From Brachionus rotundiformis (taxonomy: Eukaryota; Rotifera; Eurotatoria; Ploima; Brachionidae), in assembly GCA_016802295.1 (NCBI GenBank), contig JAESIW010000200.1:2015923-2079922 (forward strand): a stretch of DNA of 64,000 nt, read 5' to 3'. Below, piece by piece: positions 33,559-45,965 of the stretch. Position 1 is the stretch's first letter; every line of letters begins with the position of its first letter. A program made the position numbers and the translations under genes. The notes under the pieces were generated by a model. It searched no databases and was not told the origin of the DNA. It saw only the letters and a program-made list of their open reading frames with translations.

Positions 33559-34641
33559 ATGTATTTTAAGAAAAATTTTTTAGTAAAAATAATTTTAATT
33601 CAAATAATAATACTTTTTTTATATTACAATCAAACTATAATTTCAAATTTTAATTCTGTTGAAATAAGTTTAAATTTTTCTTGTAAATGTCACGAAGAAA
33701 CAAAAATTAAATTAATCAAAAGCGGGACTAATTATTTTTATTATTTAGGAAATAATATAAACACATTAAGTTCAGATTTAGTTCTAACATGTGATTTGAG
33801 TAAATCGCTAAAACGCGGCTCAAAGCAAAAAATTATCTCTTATTCTCTCTACGGAAAAAATCCTCGCTATTATTTTCTTTTGGAAGATTTGGTAAAAAAA
33901 GTAAAAAAATTTTATCCAAATTATGTAATGCGGGTATATCATGATGATTCTATTAACAAATCAATAATATGCCAGAACGAATGCTCAAATTCTAATGTTG
34001 ATTTTTGCAATATTCACAAATTACCACTAAGTTTAACAGATTCCAATAAAATACTTGATCTTAAATACATTCACTCAATGATGTGGCGATTCCTACCAAT
34101 TGGCGATAGTTTTGTTGACTTGTTTATGAGTAGAGACTTGGATTCTGAGATTCTTCAGAGGGAATTAGATTCGGTGCACGAGTGGTTAGAATCTGACAAC
34201 ATAGGTCACATAATGAGAGGTAAATATGTAAATTTTTTAAAAGTTTAATCAATTTATTTTGTAGATAATCCCGTTCATGGAACACATATCCTTGGTGGTA
34301 TGTGGAGTTTCAAAGTAAATAAAGCCAGAGATTTAGGAAGAAAAATTTACGAACAAATTATTGATCGAAATATTAGTCTACAATATAACCCTAAAAAAAT
34401 TAGCCGAAAAGGATTTGATCAATATTTTTTATCACATCATGTTTACAATAAGATTAAAGATAATTCAACCATTCATGACAGTTATTTGTGTCAAAGATAT
34501 CCAAAATCAAAACCATGGCCAAGCCAACGAAGAGGAGATTGCTTTGTTGGCCGAGTTGGTAAATGTAATGATACTGGCATATTCAAACCTTGTCCAATCA
34601 AATGTCGTCCAATCAATCACCAAGACTGGACTAGCTGTTAA
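33559..34641 (+). CDS. Type II membrane glycosyltransferase-like protein, copy B
   Basis: Exons 33559-34219 and 34265-34641 with a 45-nt intron; 345 residues, exactly the length of copy A at 8.6-9.7 kb. A lysine-rich start and hydrophobic anchor (about residues 7-24) are followed by KRGSKQKIISYSLYGKNPRY, RVYHDDS, WRFLPIGDSFVDLFMSRDLD (presumed DxD), GHIMR, then GTHILGGMWSFKVNKARDLG and conserved cysteines at the end. The two proteins are identical over runs such as WRFLPIGDSFVDLFMSRD but differ much in the stem, so the duplication is not recent. As with copy A, a Golgi-type transferase role is inference; the family has no function I can name. The frame is intact. It has repeats R2 on both sides and a MITE immediately downstream. 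Confidence 0.7.
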
Positions 34642-34774
34642 AATTAAGTTTATAACATTTTATAATCTAATCTATTTCAGTAAATTTAATTCAAACAAGA
34701 CAATTTTTTCAAATATCTATGAAAATAAATTACTAAAATATTTAAAATCTTAAAATTTTCTTATATCATTCAGG

Positions 34775-35083
34775 GGAGTTGTGAAGTTCATTTCAATTCA
34801 GAAAAACTTGAATAACTTTTTTACCTAAAGAAATAAAATGCTTAATTTTGAGCAAATTAGCTTAATACAATAAAATAAGTCTACAAATAACTCTGTAATT
34901 TTCTGCATTTTACACGGCATCAAAAAGTATCCTATTATACTGTGCAATTACTCTGCAAAGTTTTGTGTATTTTCGAATCAAACAAAGTTGCTTAAAGATC
35001 AAGCATTTTACAGAACTAAATTATTTCTTTATGTAAAAAAGTTATTCAAGTTTTTCTGAATTGAAAGGAACTTCACAACCACT
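34775..35083. mobile_element. 309-bp MITE with about 60-bp terminal inverted repeats
   Basis: The ends AGT(GG)TTGTGAAGTTC, then TTTCAATTCAGAAAAACTTG and AATAACTTTTTTAC match closely as inverted copies. CATTCAGG at 34767-34774 and CATTCGGG at 35084-35091 look like an 8-bp target duplication with one change, which would suit a hAT-type element. No coding capacity. Confidence 0.7.
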
Positions 35084-35226
35084 CATTCGGGTAAGAAAAA
35101 AAGAAAAAATTCCATTATTTTTTAGCAAAAACGTTTTTTGATAATATAAACTAAATTTGATAAAGATTCAATTTTTTTCACTAAATTAACAAATATATGA
35201 TATTTAATAAATCTATTTTGTTTTAA

Positions 35227-35315
35227 TTTTGAAAGGTATTAGTAAAATATTGTTGTAATTGAAAAAAAATATATATATATATAAATATTTATGTATACAT
35301 TAGATAATTGTATTA
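35227..35315. repeat. Local repeat R2, copy 3
   Basis: Nearly identical to copy 1 through the TA microsatellite and TATACATTAGATAA, and to copy 2 through GAAAGGTATTAGTAAAATAT. Confidence 0.65.
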
Positions 35316-35784
35316 AAAAAAACAGCAAATTTTTTTATTCAAATTTAATTTATTTAAAAAAAATTTGCCTACATAAAACATACATAGGCCATACATAGAA
35401 CTCCTCGAGGCTTTTCTTTTAATATTTTTTAGTTCTCTTCCTATCTTAACTGTCCTTAAAATAATTCAAGAATTGAATAAAAAAATGTGATCTTATAAAT
35501 AAAATAAAATATTCTGCTCATTTAAAATAATTAAAATAGACAAATTCTTTCTGATATACAGCAATGATTTGATACGATTATTCTACCAAAAATTACGTAA
35601 AATACCACATTTTAATTTTTGGTAAATATTTAATTTTTTAAAATTGGTCGAAAATGAAGCGTATTAATTTTCATGTATCCATGATTTAATTAGAAAAAAA
35701 AACTATTAAAAAAACGGTTTATTCAAATTGAAATTTTAATAATTTAAAAATTGATAACCTAATGCTACTAATTGTTAATATTAA

Positions 35785-37569
35785 TTAAAATTTAGCTATT
35801 GGAACATTGTACTTGTTGAAATAAGCTGTCTGATTTTGGCGAAATATCGGATCTATCATTTGTCTATTGTCATTTAAAGGCATTCTGCTATTTCTGATCA
35901 AATCCAAGGTATGTGATCTCCTGAATCTAGTTTCGGGAGTTATTCCCACACAAGGCCTATGAGCCACTGATTCCTGTTTCTTTTTTAATCTGTCAATCAA
36001 GCTATTCTTATAATATAAATCTTCATTTCTCGTGAAATGAGACTTCGAGCAACCCCAACTAGAACTCGGTTGATCATTTTTTATAAATGGAGTAGTCGAT
36101 TTAGGACGTTCTTTTTCATTAAAGTCTCCATTTAAATTGTCCATAAATGTCACAGACTTGGACTTTTTTCTGCTCAAATTAGACTCGTTATTACTTAGAA
36201 CACTTTTCAAACGCAAGTTGGTACTTGAATTAGACAAATTTTTTGTTGAATCTGCCAGACTGGGTCGGTGACTAGAATTGGATAATAAATTTTTGTTCCG
36301 GAAAGCCAAAAGGGCGTACATAGAACTACTCGAGGCTTTTCTTAGTAAATTTTTCAGTTCTCTTTCACTTTCTTCATTATCCGTATTTTCATCATAGTCA
36401 TCATCACAATTTTTGCTTCGAAATGTGTTGATTTTTTTCTTATATTTTCTACCATGCTGCTGGTGATAGATCAAGTTTTTAACACTATTCGGATATAATG
36501 CATCTTTTCTGAAATTAGCTTTCAAATGGTTTCCCGAAGCAGTAGAACAACTCCAGTTGCCAGAATCTAGGCTGTTTGCTTCGCTGGAGCTACTCGAGTT
36601 CGAGCTGGGACTAAAACTATTCATATTTATCTTTTGGCTCATATTGACCAAATTAAAGTAGCATTGAGCTAAACTTGTTGTCTTGAACAACTCGGTAGAT
36701 TCCTTAGAAGTATCTATAAGGTAGACCTTGTTCTGATCGGGATCATAGACCGAGTATATTTTGTTTTTTTCCACTTCTTCCAAAAAGCCATCCAAAAGCC
36801 TAATTACATTTATAAAAACTGTCCGATCGCTTATTTTATAAATAAGGTTGGAATTGGCAATTTTTTTTACACTCACTGATGGATCTGCTTTTAAACTTAG
36901 CTGAAATTCAATTTGTTCCGAATTATTCTGCTGGTTCAGGATGAAAAGTGAAAAATTTTTTTTTGAAAAGTTTGGATATTTATCAAAAAGAAGACGATAG
37001 AAAAAAAGCATTAGATCATAGTTTTTACAATTTATATTTAGTCGAATAATATACTTTTTTTTCAGATTTATTTTACTATTTATTTCCAATTTTGGCGATA
37101 TCCAATTTGATCGGCAACATAAAGGTGCTTGAAAGTTGGTTTTAGATGCATGATTAAGCCTGAAAAAAACCTGCCTTGCTAATATCTGACCATTTTCATC
37201 ATTTAGCTCAATTTTGTGATGATACGACCAGTTATCTTCACTAGCTTCCGGTTGATTTAAAATTATTTTATGATTAGGAATATTGGTCAGTAAAATCAAA
37301 CTGAAATTTGTCACCGCTATTTTATTGTTAGGCTTTGTTTCAGGTTGATTAACCGGAAAATGATTAAAACGAATAAAATTAAGACATTCGATCAATTTCT
37401 TTGTTCTGACCAATTCATTAGGACCCAGCTTATGCTCATTGGTGGTCAAATTAAAAAATTTTATAACATTTTTGGTGATATAAGTGTCTTCTTTTTCCAG
37501 TTTATTCACAGATAAAATTAATTCTATGGGCAAATCTAGTTCAGAATTAACTCGTGATTCCAAATTCAT
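35785..37569 (-). CDS. FAM124-domain protein
   Basis: 594 residues in one exon. Roughly residues 10-290 fit the FAM124 domain: an N-terminal alpha/beta part, NWSYHHKIEL (family pattern PWxxHH), then KKYIIRLNINCKNYDLMLFF with YRLLFDKYP, KKNFSLFIL, EFQLSLKADPSVSV and YSVYDPDQNKVYLID. The other half is low-complexity, serine/asparagine-rich and basic (SPSSNSSSSSEANSLDSGNW; NLSRKKSKSVTFMDNL) and probably disordered. The FAM124 fold is related to glyoxalase-like folds but its function is unknown; I see no metal triad to argue catalysis. Reading continues upstream of the ATG to an acceptor (attgtttag, about 37608), so a short extra exon is possible. Family call by eye. Confidence 0.6.
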   Translation of the reverse strand: MNLESRVNSELDLPIELILSVNKLEKEDTYITKNVIKFFNLTTNEHKLGPNELVRTKKLIECLNFIRFNHFPVNQPETKPNNKIAVTNFSLILLTNIPNHKIILNQPEASEDNWSYHHKIELNDENGQILARQVFFRLNHASKTNFQAPLCCRSNWISPKLEINSKINLKKKYIIRLNINCKNYDLMLFFYRLLFDKYPNFSKKNFSLFILNQQNNSEQIEFQLSLKADPSVSVKKIANSNLIYKISDRTVFINVIRLLDGFLEEVEKNKIYSVYDPDQNKVYLIDTSKESTELFKTTSLAQCYFNLVNMSQKINMNSFSPSSNSSSSSEANSLDSGNWSCSTASGNHLKANFRKDALYPNSVKNLIYHQQHGRKYKKKINTFRSKNCDDDYDENTDNEESERELKNLLRKASSSSMYALLAFRNKNLLSNSSHRPSLADSTKNLSNSSTNLRLKSVLSNNESNLSRKKSKSVTFMDNLNGDFNEKERPKSTTPFIKNDQPSSSWGCSKSHFTRNEDLYYKNSLIDRLKKKQESVAHRPCVGITPETRFRRSHTLDLIRNSRMPLNDNRQMIDPIFRQNQTAYFNKYNVPIAKF

Positions 37570-39159
37570 TTTTCTATCTTGATCATTTGAATTTGATTTT
37601 TTAGTCTAAACAATTTAAATTTTTATTAGTTAAATAACATAGAAAATTATTAGATTTTTATGCCTTATCTAAAATAATAAAATAAATTAGTTGATACTGG
37701 TCAAATGGTTAGTTATTTTATCACGTGATCAAAATTTTTCAGAAAAATTTAATTGCCAAGAAATTGCCTAAGGTAGTAATCTTTGAAAAAAAAATTATTG
37801 ATTCTTTTCAAGTGTCATAATCTATATAATATTAGACAAAAGATCTTTTCTTAAAAATTTAAGAATTTAAGTAATTTTTATAAAAACTAGAGATTCACTT
37901 TGGTGTAAAAGTTTAAATTTGCTTTGGCCAGAGTGATTTGCTTTTTTCTATTTGGAACATGTAACAACTAACAATATTAAGCAAATAAATTAATAATTTT
38001 AGCTTTTTTATTAATTTTTTAAAATCTGATAATATGACCTGTTAGAAAGTGTTTTAAATAAAAATAGGTCTATAAAAGGAAAAAAATTTTTTTTTTATAA
38101 AAATTAGTTTAAATAATCGATATGCATATTTTAAGGAAATTAGAATTTTATGATTAATAAAACCTGGACAAATAAAATATAAAATCATCTATTACGCAAT
38201 AGAATTTTGAATTAATTACGAAAATAAAATAAAAAATTTATCAACAAAAACTAATAAAACTTGTGTTAGGGTAAAGTATCGATTCAGTGTTGTATATTTC
38301 CGAAAAAACTTTTCTATAGAATCTTATTGAACAAGATTAGTTAAAAAATAAAATAGGCTTTTGAAAAATGCAGCCTATCTTTTTAAAATTATAAAAGAAA
38401 TTTTTAAATCATTTTTAATTACCTTAGAATGACATAAATAGATTTTTAATGCTTAAAATAAGGTCAGCTTCGTGAATTTTTTTTTTTCAAAATATAAAAA
38501 AAACTCCAATTTAAATTCTTTTGTTTTCAATCAAAACATACTTTATAAGTTTATCTTATATATGATATCAGATTAATAAAATACTTAAATCTAACTTAAA
38601 GAACATTGATATACTGTCTATTTAAAGATAATTTTAATTATTAGGCATCATTTTTGTTTTCATTTTCTAATTATACAAAAATGTATTAGACTCAATTTTT
38701 GAGCTTCTTTGTTATTTTTACTTGACATGCTTTTCAAATAAGAAAATCAAAAAAAAAATTAAAATCAATAATTTTACTTTAACTTCAAATTTGAAAAATA
38801 ATCAATTTTTTCTAATTAAAAGCTATTTTTGATATCGTGTGGTCTCAATTTAAAATGAATACAATCGTTTTCTTTTTATTGTTGAGGTTTTGGTATTATT
38901 TGATATAATTTTTGATTGGAACTCATTTAAAAATTAATCTAAATTTTCTCACTGAACAAATTACCTCTGTGCTATTTCCTTAAATAATTTCATCTGAATT
39001 ATTTTCAATAAACTAAAAGGTATTAATGAAACATAGATATTGTAGTAGCTATTTTAAAGCTTTTTAAACAGCAGAAAAATGACAAGTAAATTTAAAAATA
39101 GTTAATAAAGGATTAATGAACTGTACAGTCATTGATACAAAGTTTACCCAAAATTTGGG

Positions 39160-39250
39160 GGGTCGAATCTCATCGACATCAAATAAAACAAATTGCTTGG
39201 CCCTAATAAAGCTAAGTAACCTAATACATTTAATTTATTTAATAAGATGC
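39160..39250 (+). mobile_element. Possible LINE 3' tail
   Basis: GGGGGGTCGAATCTCATCGA, then GCTTGGCCCTAATAAAGCTA is higher in GC and resembles the short hairpin-plus-A/T tails of CR1/Rex-type LINEs. No coding part is left. Confidence 0.3.
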
Positions 39251-41971
39251 TCAAATATTTAATTTTGTCATTTTTTTTAAACAGACCAAATTAAACTTGG
39301 CTCTAAATTTGACCAAGAAAATGCAAAATGTGCATTTTGATATTTAAATTGACAAGTATTGTTTAAACAAGCTAAGCTGGCACTTATTGACCATGAGCTA
39401 AAATTAATAAAAAATGGGTTCGCTTCTCGAAATTAATCCACAAAATCCTTTGTTCAACTCAAGCCCATTCAAAATATCCACTTTTTTAACCTAATTTTAA
39501 TTTAGATTATATAAATTATTTGAAAACAAGATAGGCATTTAATTTTTAGAAAATTGTCCCAACAATTGATTAAAATTATATCATTAGAAATTTTAAATTT
39601 GCAAGTTATATTTACTTGATTTGTCATACTTTTCAAGCTTAGGAAAATATTAAGAGACTATTTTAAAAGCTAAATAGCTGATCATGCAAATTGTACGAAA
39701 AATAAAGCTATTTTTGACTAGCAGTTCGACTAGATTTGCAGGCTATTGTTGTAGTAATACTTTTAGTATTAAAGCTAACGAGAACGGAATTTAATTATTT
39801 TTTTATTTTCTTATATTTTAATTAATGCCACTGGGTTTAAGAATAAAAAAATTTCATAATTGCATACCTTAGTTTATAAACGCTTGCTTTGGGTGGCTAG
39901 TTCCTTCATTTGACGCTAATTGAGAAAAATTCTCTTGTAAAGTCAATAGAAATAAAAACGTTTTTATTTTAAATTTTGTTAGGATTTATACAAAAATATC
40001 AAAACTTATTTCATTTAGTACTCTATTCAAACTTTTATATAAAATCTTTGACTTTAAAATGCTTCATTAAGCTTATAACCAAATTATATATTATTAAAAG
40101 CTAAGTCTAAAAACGAAAATAATTAAGCTTAAATCGAATATAAAGAAAAGCAAAAAATATTAAATAAAATTTATTTCTTTTTTTGTAGAAAATTTGATTT
40201 TTAACTCGTTAATTTAACAATTATATGCAAATAAAAACCATAAGTTCATGTAACAAAACTTAATCTCGGATAAATTTTTGTATCATGTAATCCTTATATT
40301 ACATGAAAATCTTTTGACAAAATTAATTCTGGATTAAGAGATGGACACCAAAAGAACAGTCGTTATAATCCAAAAAATCAAATGATTTTATACCTTTATT
40401 TGGGTTAATTAAAACAAATCCAGAGCTCGTCTTGGTTATGTTTGAATAGATGCGCTCTATTGTACAAGTGAACGATGAATTCTAATTACTTCCTTAAGAA
40501 AAAATCGAGTATCAATGACATTTTTCACATATTTTAGCCCATTGTCTCACGAATGATTTACAAACAAAATTTGAGATAAGATCATACTATTCAAATTTTT
40601 TTTAATTAATTCTATTTTTATTTTTCCATTCAATAAAGAAATCCAATAGATAAAAAAAAAAGTTAATTTAATTTTCTAAAATATTGTTTTGAAAAAGAGA
40701 CAAGAAGGACAAAACATAAAAGGCCGTGTAACAACTACCAAATGCCAATATAGTTCGAGTTTTAATACAAAAATTTTATTAGCAATTATTTGCATGATAA
40801 ACAAAAAATCAAATTTTAAAAAGATTTAAATCCTGTTTCTCACTGATTTAAAGAGCACCAAAAACCATTTACGAAGATATATTTTGAATTTAAAAACTTA
40901 AATTCAGAGATTTTTTTATGTTGATAAGAACAAACCTTTTAAAAACAAATTAAATTTAATAGTTCAGTCAATATTAATTAAACTAAATTTTAATATAGCA
41001 TATGGAGATTTACAAAGAATGCATAATTATTATTTTCTAAATCATAAGAATTTATTTTGATCTAGCTTTTTTTAGCCAGTATAGCGAATTTTGTTTTGAT
41101 GGTATTCTAACATCTAATTTAATGGAAAATTGGTATTTTAATAAGAGAATAAATCAATGTTATCTTATAAATAATTAGTATGCAATTAAACTGATCAATG
41201 TTTTTGATTGAAGATTTCCCATGAAAATAAAAATTGAGTATTATTTATTTATAAAAATTTATCCACTTTTTGAATCATTCTAAAAAATTTTTTTGTTTTT
41301 TTTGTCTCAAATAATAATAATTTTTTATAATAAAGTAAAATATAATCATTTTAATATCTCCATTCTAGATTTGTTTTATTATTTATTAACTTAGTTAATA
41401 AAATACAATTAAAGAATTATTTTAATTCTTAACAAAACAATTTAATAGTAAAATAACGAATACTTTGATTATTAATAAAAATGAAAATTATAAAATACTT
41501 GTTTAATTTAAAAGTATATGATACTTAATATTTTGAATTATTTATTGTAATGAAAAGAATCGAATTAAGTCCATTGAGAAAATCAAAATGTTATAGAAAT
41601 TAAAAATCCTTGCTTCTCTTCTACTATAAGTATTAAAATAGAAATGGTAATTAAAAAATTAATTTATAATCTAATTATTTAGAAACAAAATTCATAAAGT
41701 ATTTTATGATTACCAATTTGGATATATTGTCTTGGTCACAAACTGTTTCATTAGTGGTTTCGTGATTTGATCATCATCTGATATCAGTATTGATTATGTG
41801 GTAAGATTTTATTCTCGATTAAGATAATATTTAATTTGATAATTTTTATGAATAAAAACAATGAATTTTAAAAATTTATACTCTTTTAAGATATTAGTTT
41901 AAAATTTAGGTTACTTAATCAATGTTCTTAAATTTGAGGTCTTGTAAATTTATTAGCTATACTAAGTTTTT

Positions 41972-42061
41972 ACGGACCATTATCTGCTCCTGCGATCCTT
42001 GTCCTCTTTTAGCCATAATTTGTATATAATTAAAGATATTAATTAGTATAATATTTATTAA
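41972..42061. repeat. Dispersed repeat family R1, copy 2
   Basis: Direct copy of 23613-23711 with a few substitutions and a small deletion. Confidence 0.75.
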
Positions 42062-42372
42062 AAAAAGAACAACCACACTATTAAAAATATTAAAAAGGAA
42101 TCTTAACACGTTTAAATTATATTGTAACCAGCGACTATTCAGTCAATTTGACAAACTTACTATCACTAAGAAGTAATAATACAGAATAAATATCAATTTA
42201 TTTCAAAATATACTAAAAATATCAATTTATCGCAAAAGATTTTATTTAAATACTTTAAATGTTTTCTTTAGATTTATTTTTAAATTAAATTTTGAAAAAA
42301 CAAGTATTTTAGTATTTCATCTAAGTCTTAAAAATTTACAATTAAGTTTTTATCTGATGTAAAAGAAAATAT

Positions 42373-45012
42373 TTATTCTGATTTTCTGACTCTTTGTGAA
42401 TGTAGTCCAGCGTAAAATTTGGGAATAGATGGATAATTTTCTGATTGTCTTTTATCTTCTTCCATTTTTGTCTCTATTTTATACCCTATTACAAATCCCT
42501 TTCGGTAGTTTTGTGGTGTCAAATAGCATAATAATTGTTTAGTAGATGGTGCAATTATGTCAGTTGTTCTGTTTGCCAATCGAGTTGATTCTAAATTTTT
42601 TGACTGACTTAAATCAATCGAAACGCTGACAAATTTATCTTTGCTTAAATTTTCAACAATAACTCCGTGAGTACATGATCCAGGTATGATAGAAGTCAAT
42701 AAATTTTCATCGAGTTCAGACCTCGTTTTATTAGCTTTTCTAGCCACACTAAAAAAAATATCTGCGATACTTTCAGATGCAAGACCAGTCTGGTTCAAGC
42801 TGAATTTGCATTCGCCATGGATGGCTAAGTTGTATGAAAAAAAATTTGGATCTTCTGGATTTAAACTTTTTTCCTCAAGGACACTCGAAATGGCTTTGAT
42901 AGATGTGGCAAAAACGATGTAATAACCACGTTTTAATTTACAAGACATGTTAATAAAATACTCTACATTATGTTCGTATGCTATGCAAGTAAGGCCTCCA
43001 CCTTCTGATGGCTCATTAAGGCGACATACCACAAGACATAGGTCAATATCTGTGTCATCATTCCTGTCGAAACCTTCATTTTTACGGCCTGTTGAAAATA
43101 GCTCAAATTCGAACTGATTTTCATTTGTATCTTGAATATTTATTAGGAAAACTTGAACACCATCTGAGTAATCATAAAAGTAAGATGAATGTCTTGACTC
43201 GAACCAATCTTTTCGAACTTTACAAATTGATAAATCATAGAAATATTTTAGAAGATCCTCGAATGATATCCAAAAACAACCATCGTCTTTTTGGTAAACC
43301 CCAGCAATTTCGCTCCTAATATTCTCTGGCCAATGTGGCCATTTGTTTGACCAGGCGCCTTTCCATTCTTTCTTTCCCCAAGGATTTCCTAAATTAAATA
43401 AAATTAAATATGCGTTTTCAAATCAATTGATTTCTTTTGTTTAATAAATTCTAAATAAATGAAAAAAATAATTCCAATTAATTCTGTTATTTAAAGAGTA
43501 TTGATTATTTAATTTTTTAATAAAATTCATTAATTCTTAAATCAGATGAGTTTCAAAAATAAATTATAAAACAAATAATTTAAAATTTTGTTTGTTTTAA
43601 TCGTAAAATATAAATAAAATAAAGACTAAAGGTATTCAAGAAATTTGTTTTAATACAATTTATGTTTATTTGTTAAAAACATATTTTAGACTATTATAAG
43701 ATAAATTTTGAACAAAAATCTATATTAATTTTGAAACTATTTTTAAAATAAAAAATAAATATAATATTTTAATAAATCTCAAATTTCAAACCTTAAAACT
43801 AAATCAACCATTTTTTGATTTAATTTTGTATCTATTTGATCTTAATTTTGGTTCACTAATTAGTACTTTAATTAATAAAATTTAAATTTAATTGAAAAAT
43901 AGATAAATAGATTTAATTAAATTTTTCCTTAAAAAAAAATCAAAAATAATCAAATACTTACTTAATTTTATTAAATTGACAACTTTTCCATCAGCCAGAA
44001 ACTCTCTAACATCCAAGACAGAATAAATATGTCTGTTAAATAACCCAACTTTGAACATGTCAACAAAATTAAAATTCTTATTGTAACAAAGAGTGGTCAT
44101 TAGATATCCAACACTCTTACAGTATAAAAGACGTTTCCAAAGATATCTAGGATCCTCATCGGTAGTATCATCTGTTGGTACATAATTAGGATTGTCAAAA
44201 TTTACTTTGGTATTTTCCAAATAAACTATTTCGCATGGTTCACCGGTCAGAGTTTGTAGGCCTTCGACGCATGCACCATTTGCAATTGATTCATAATTAC
44301 CATAGAGTTTGGCCAGTGCCTTTTCAATAAATGAAACCCAAAATTGACGCTGTCTAGCATACGCGAAAATTATTTTACCTCTTCTGTCGCATGGTAAAAA
44401 GTCGTCGATATTAATAACCATCCACTGGCCTCTTTTGCATAATCTTATCTGATGCAGACCATTCGAATTATAAGTTTTTGTGATAAGAATATTAGAAAGT
44501 AGATCTTTTCGCTCTGCTATAACTGATAAAGCGCTGATAAACCAGCAAGAGCCAACTCCACCTTGAACAACATCCCTTGGAGAACAATTATCGTACAAGC
44601 TGACTGGAAGGTGTCTATCATCTTTTGAAACTTTAATGTCATCTGGTCTTAGCCATATTTTTGCTCTACTCAAACCACTGCTATGTATTGCTTTTGAAAT
44701 TGGTAAAATTGACTTTTTGATAAAAATTGATTGCTTATTAGGTGGAAATTCCTGGTCAATAAAATGAGCTGTGTTAACTTTGTCAAGATTTGAATTTTTT
44801 GTCAAAGCTTTTTTAAAATTTTCTAATCGAACCTGGGACGATTTTTCGACTGCAAGTTGTTTTAATCTAAATTTTGATTTAGATGGAGTCTTTAATTCAC
44901 CATCTTCTATTTTATCACCAGTGTATCTGTCTATTAAGCATTTTCTGCAAAAATGGATGTCCTTTTGATTGGGAAAATTGCAGTATTCACACTTCCAAAT
45001 TTGGTTACCCAT
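42373..45012 (-). CDS. CAPN15: Calpain-15 / SOL-type cysteine protease
   Basis: Two exons, 45012-43962 and 43388-42373, with a 573-nt intron; 688 residues. One RanBP2-type zinc finger at the N-terminus (WKCEYCNFPNQKDIHFCRKC) is followed by a calpain catalytic core. Cys156 lies in GGVGSCWFISAL, His328 in RHIYSVLDV, Asn352 in RNPWG directly across the intron, so the catalytic triad is complete. PHWPENIRSEIAG and FWISFEDLLKYF fit the family. The rest is the SOL homology domain (GGGLTCIAYEHNVEYFINMS; KRGYYIVFATSI). No EF-hands, as in SOL calpains. Vertebrate CAPN15 has five zinc fingers and is about 1,086 residues; this one keeps a single finger. Family role: neural and eye development (Drosophila small optic lobes). 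The residue before Cys is Ser instead of the usual Asp (GDCWF). Confidence 0.93.
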
Positions 45013-45266
45013 GAAAAATACTCCCTTTTTGTATTTGACAAAATTACTAAAGTTTGATTAAAATACAAAACAATAAATGTCGAAAGATACAATTAAAATA
45101 CTTAAATGAATGATAAAATAATAATTTTTTATGTATTACGAATAATAGATGCCAGAGAGCCTTCGTTCGGCTTCATTTAACAATTTTTGATAATTTGAAT
45201 TTTCCATAAAGTATGTAATTATTTTTCATTTTGCTAATTTGTTTGGAATTTTCAAAAACCATTCAC

Positions 45267-45360
45267 TTCAAACATTTATTATTTAAAATTTCAATTTTAA
45301 AAAATAAAATTATTCTTATTAAAATACAGAATAATAATTTCTAAATAATTCAAGTTTTAT
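45267..45360. repeat. Repeat R3, copy 1
   Basis: About 95 bases, starting TTCAAACATTTATTATTTAA, nearly identical to 46215-46310 in direct orientation. Confidence 0.75.
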
Positions 45361-45799
45361 TATTAAATGTAAATTTTTATTCATTAGGACTTTTTACATT
45401 TAAATAGGGTGCATGTGTTATACCTTTACTTTTATTAACATTAAAAAAAGTTTTAGTTATTATTTGTGTCAATTATGATTAAAAAATAAATTTACGCTTT
45501 CTATGACACCTTATAATAATTTTGCTGAATATTTTGATAAAATTTTCAACAAATTTAACAATGGATCCAATTTAAGAATGTTACTGCGATTGCAAAGCTT
45601 TTCCAATGGTATTTGGGGCATGTTCACATGTAACTTTTGTTTTCCAATATTAAGATACAGGCCAAAATATAAAAGGTCTCGTATATAATGATATAACAAA
45701 AGATTTTTTAAATTACTAATCACAACCGTTTTTTTGTTACAAAATTTTGTTAAATATTTCTAAAATTGTAATTTTTAGAATATAAAAAATACAATACAA

Positions 45800-45965
45800 T
45801 TTAAAACTAAATTGTACGTGTTTTGTTCTTTCTACCAATCTCCTTTCTCACTACTTCCTTTCCTTTCCCAACAAATAAGTTAGAAAGGAAAAGATAATGA
45901 GAAATTCGAGGAAATGAAGAAAACAGGAAGAGGAGCGGAAAAAAAGTGTACAACTTAGTTTTAAA
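45800..45965. mobile_element. 166-bp MITE-like element
   Basis: Inverted ends TTTAAAACTAAATTGTAC (45800-45817) and GTACAACTTAGTTTTAAA (45948-45965), one mismatch. The interior is pyrimidine-rich then purine-rich, possibly a weak hairpin. Confidence 0.55.

Larger units (their letters stand above)
37620..42372. other. Large gene-poor interval
   Basis: 4.7 kb of AT-rich DNA. Visible items are a LINE-tail-like patch near 39160-39250 and repeat R1 copy 2 at 41972-42061. No gene recognised on either strand. Confidence 0.5.

Noticed and set aside
45503..45723. Overlapping short open frames on both strands
   Set aside because: Slightly higher GC patch but no recognisable protein on either strand; probably repeat-derived.
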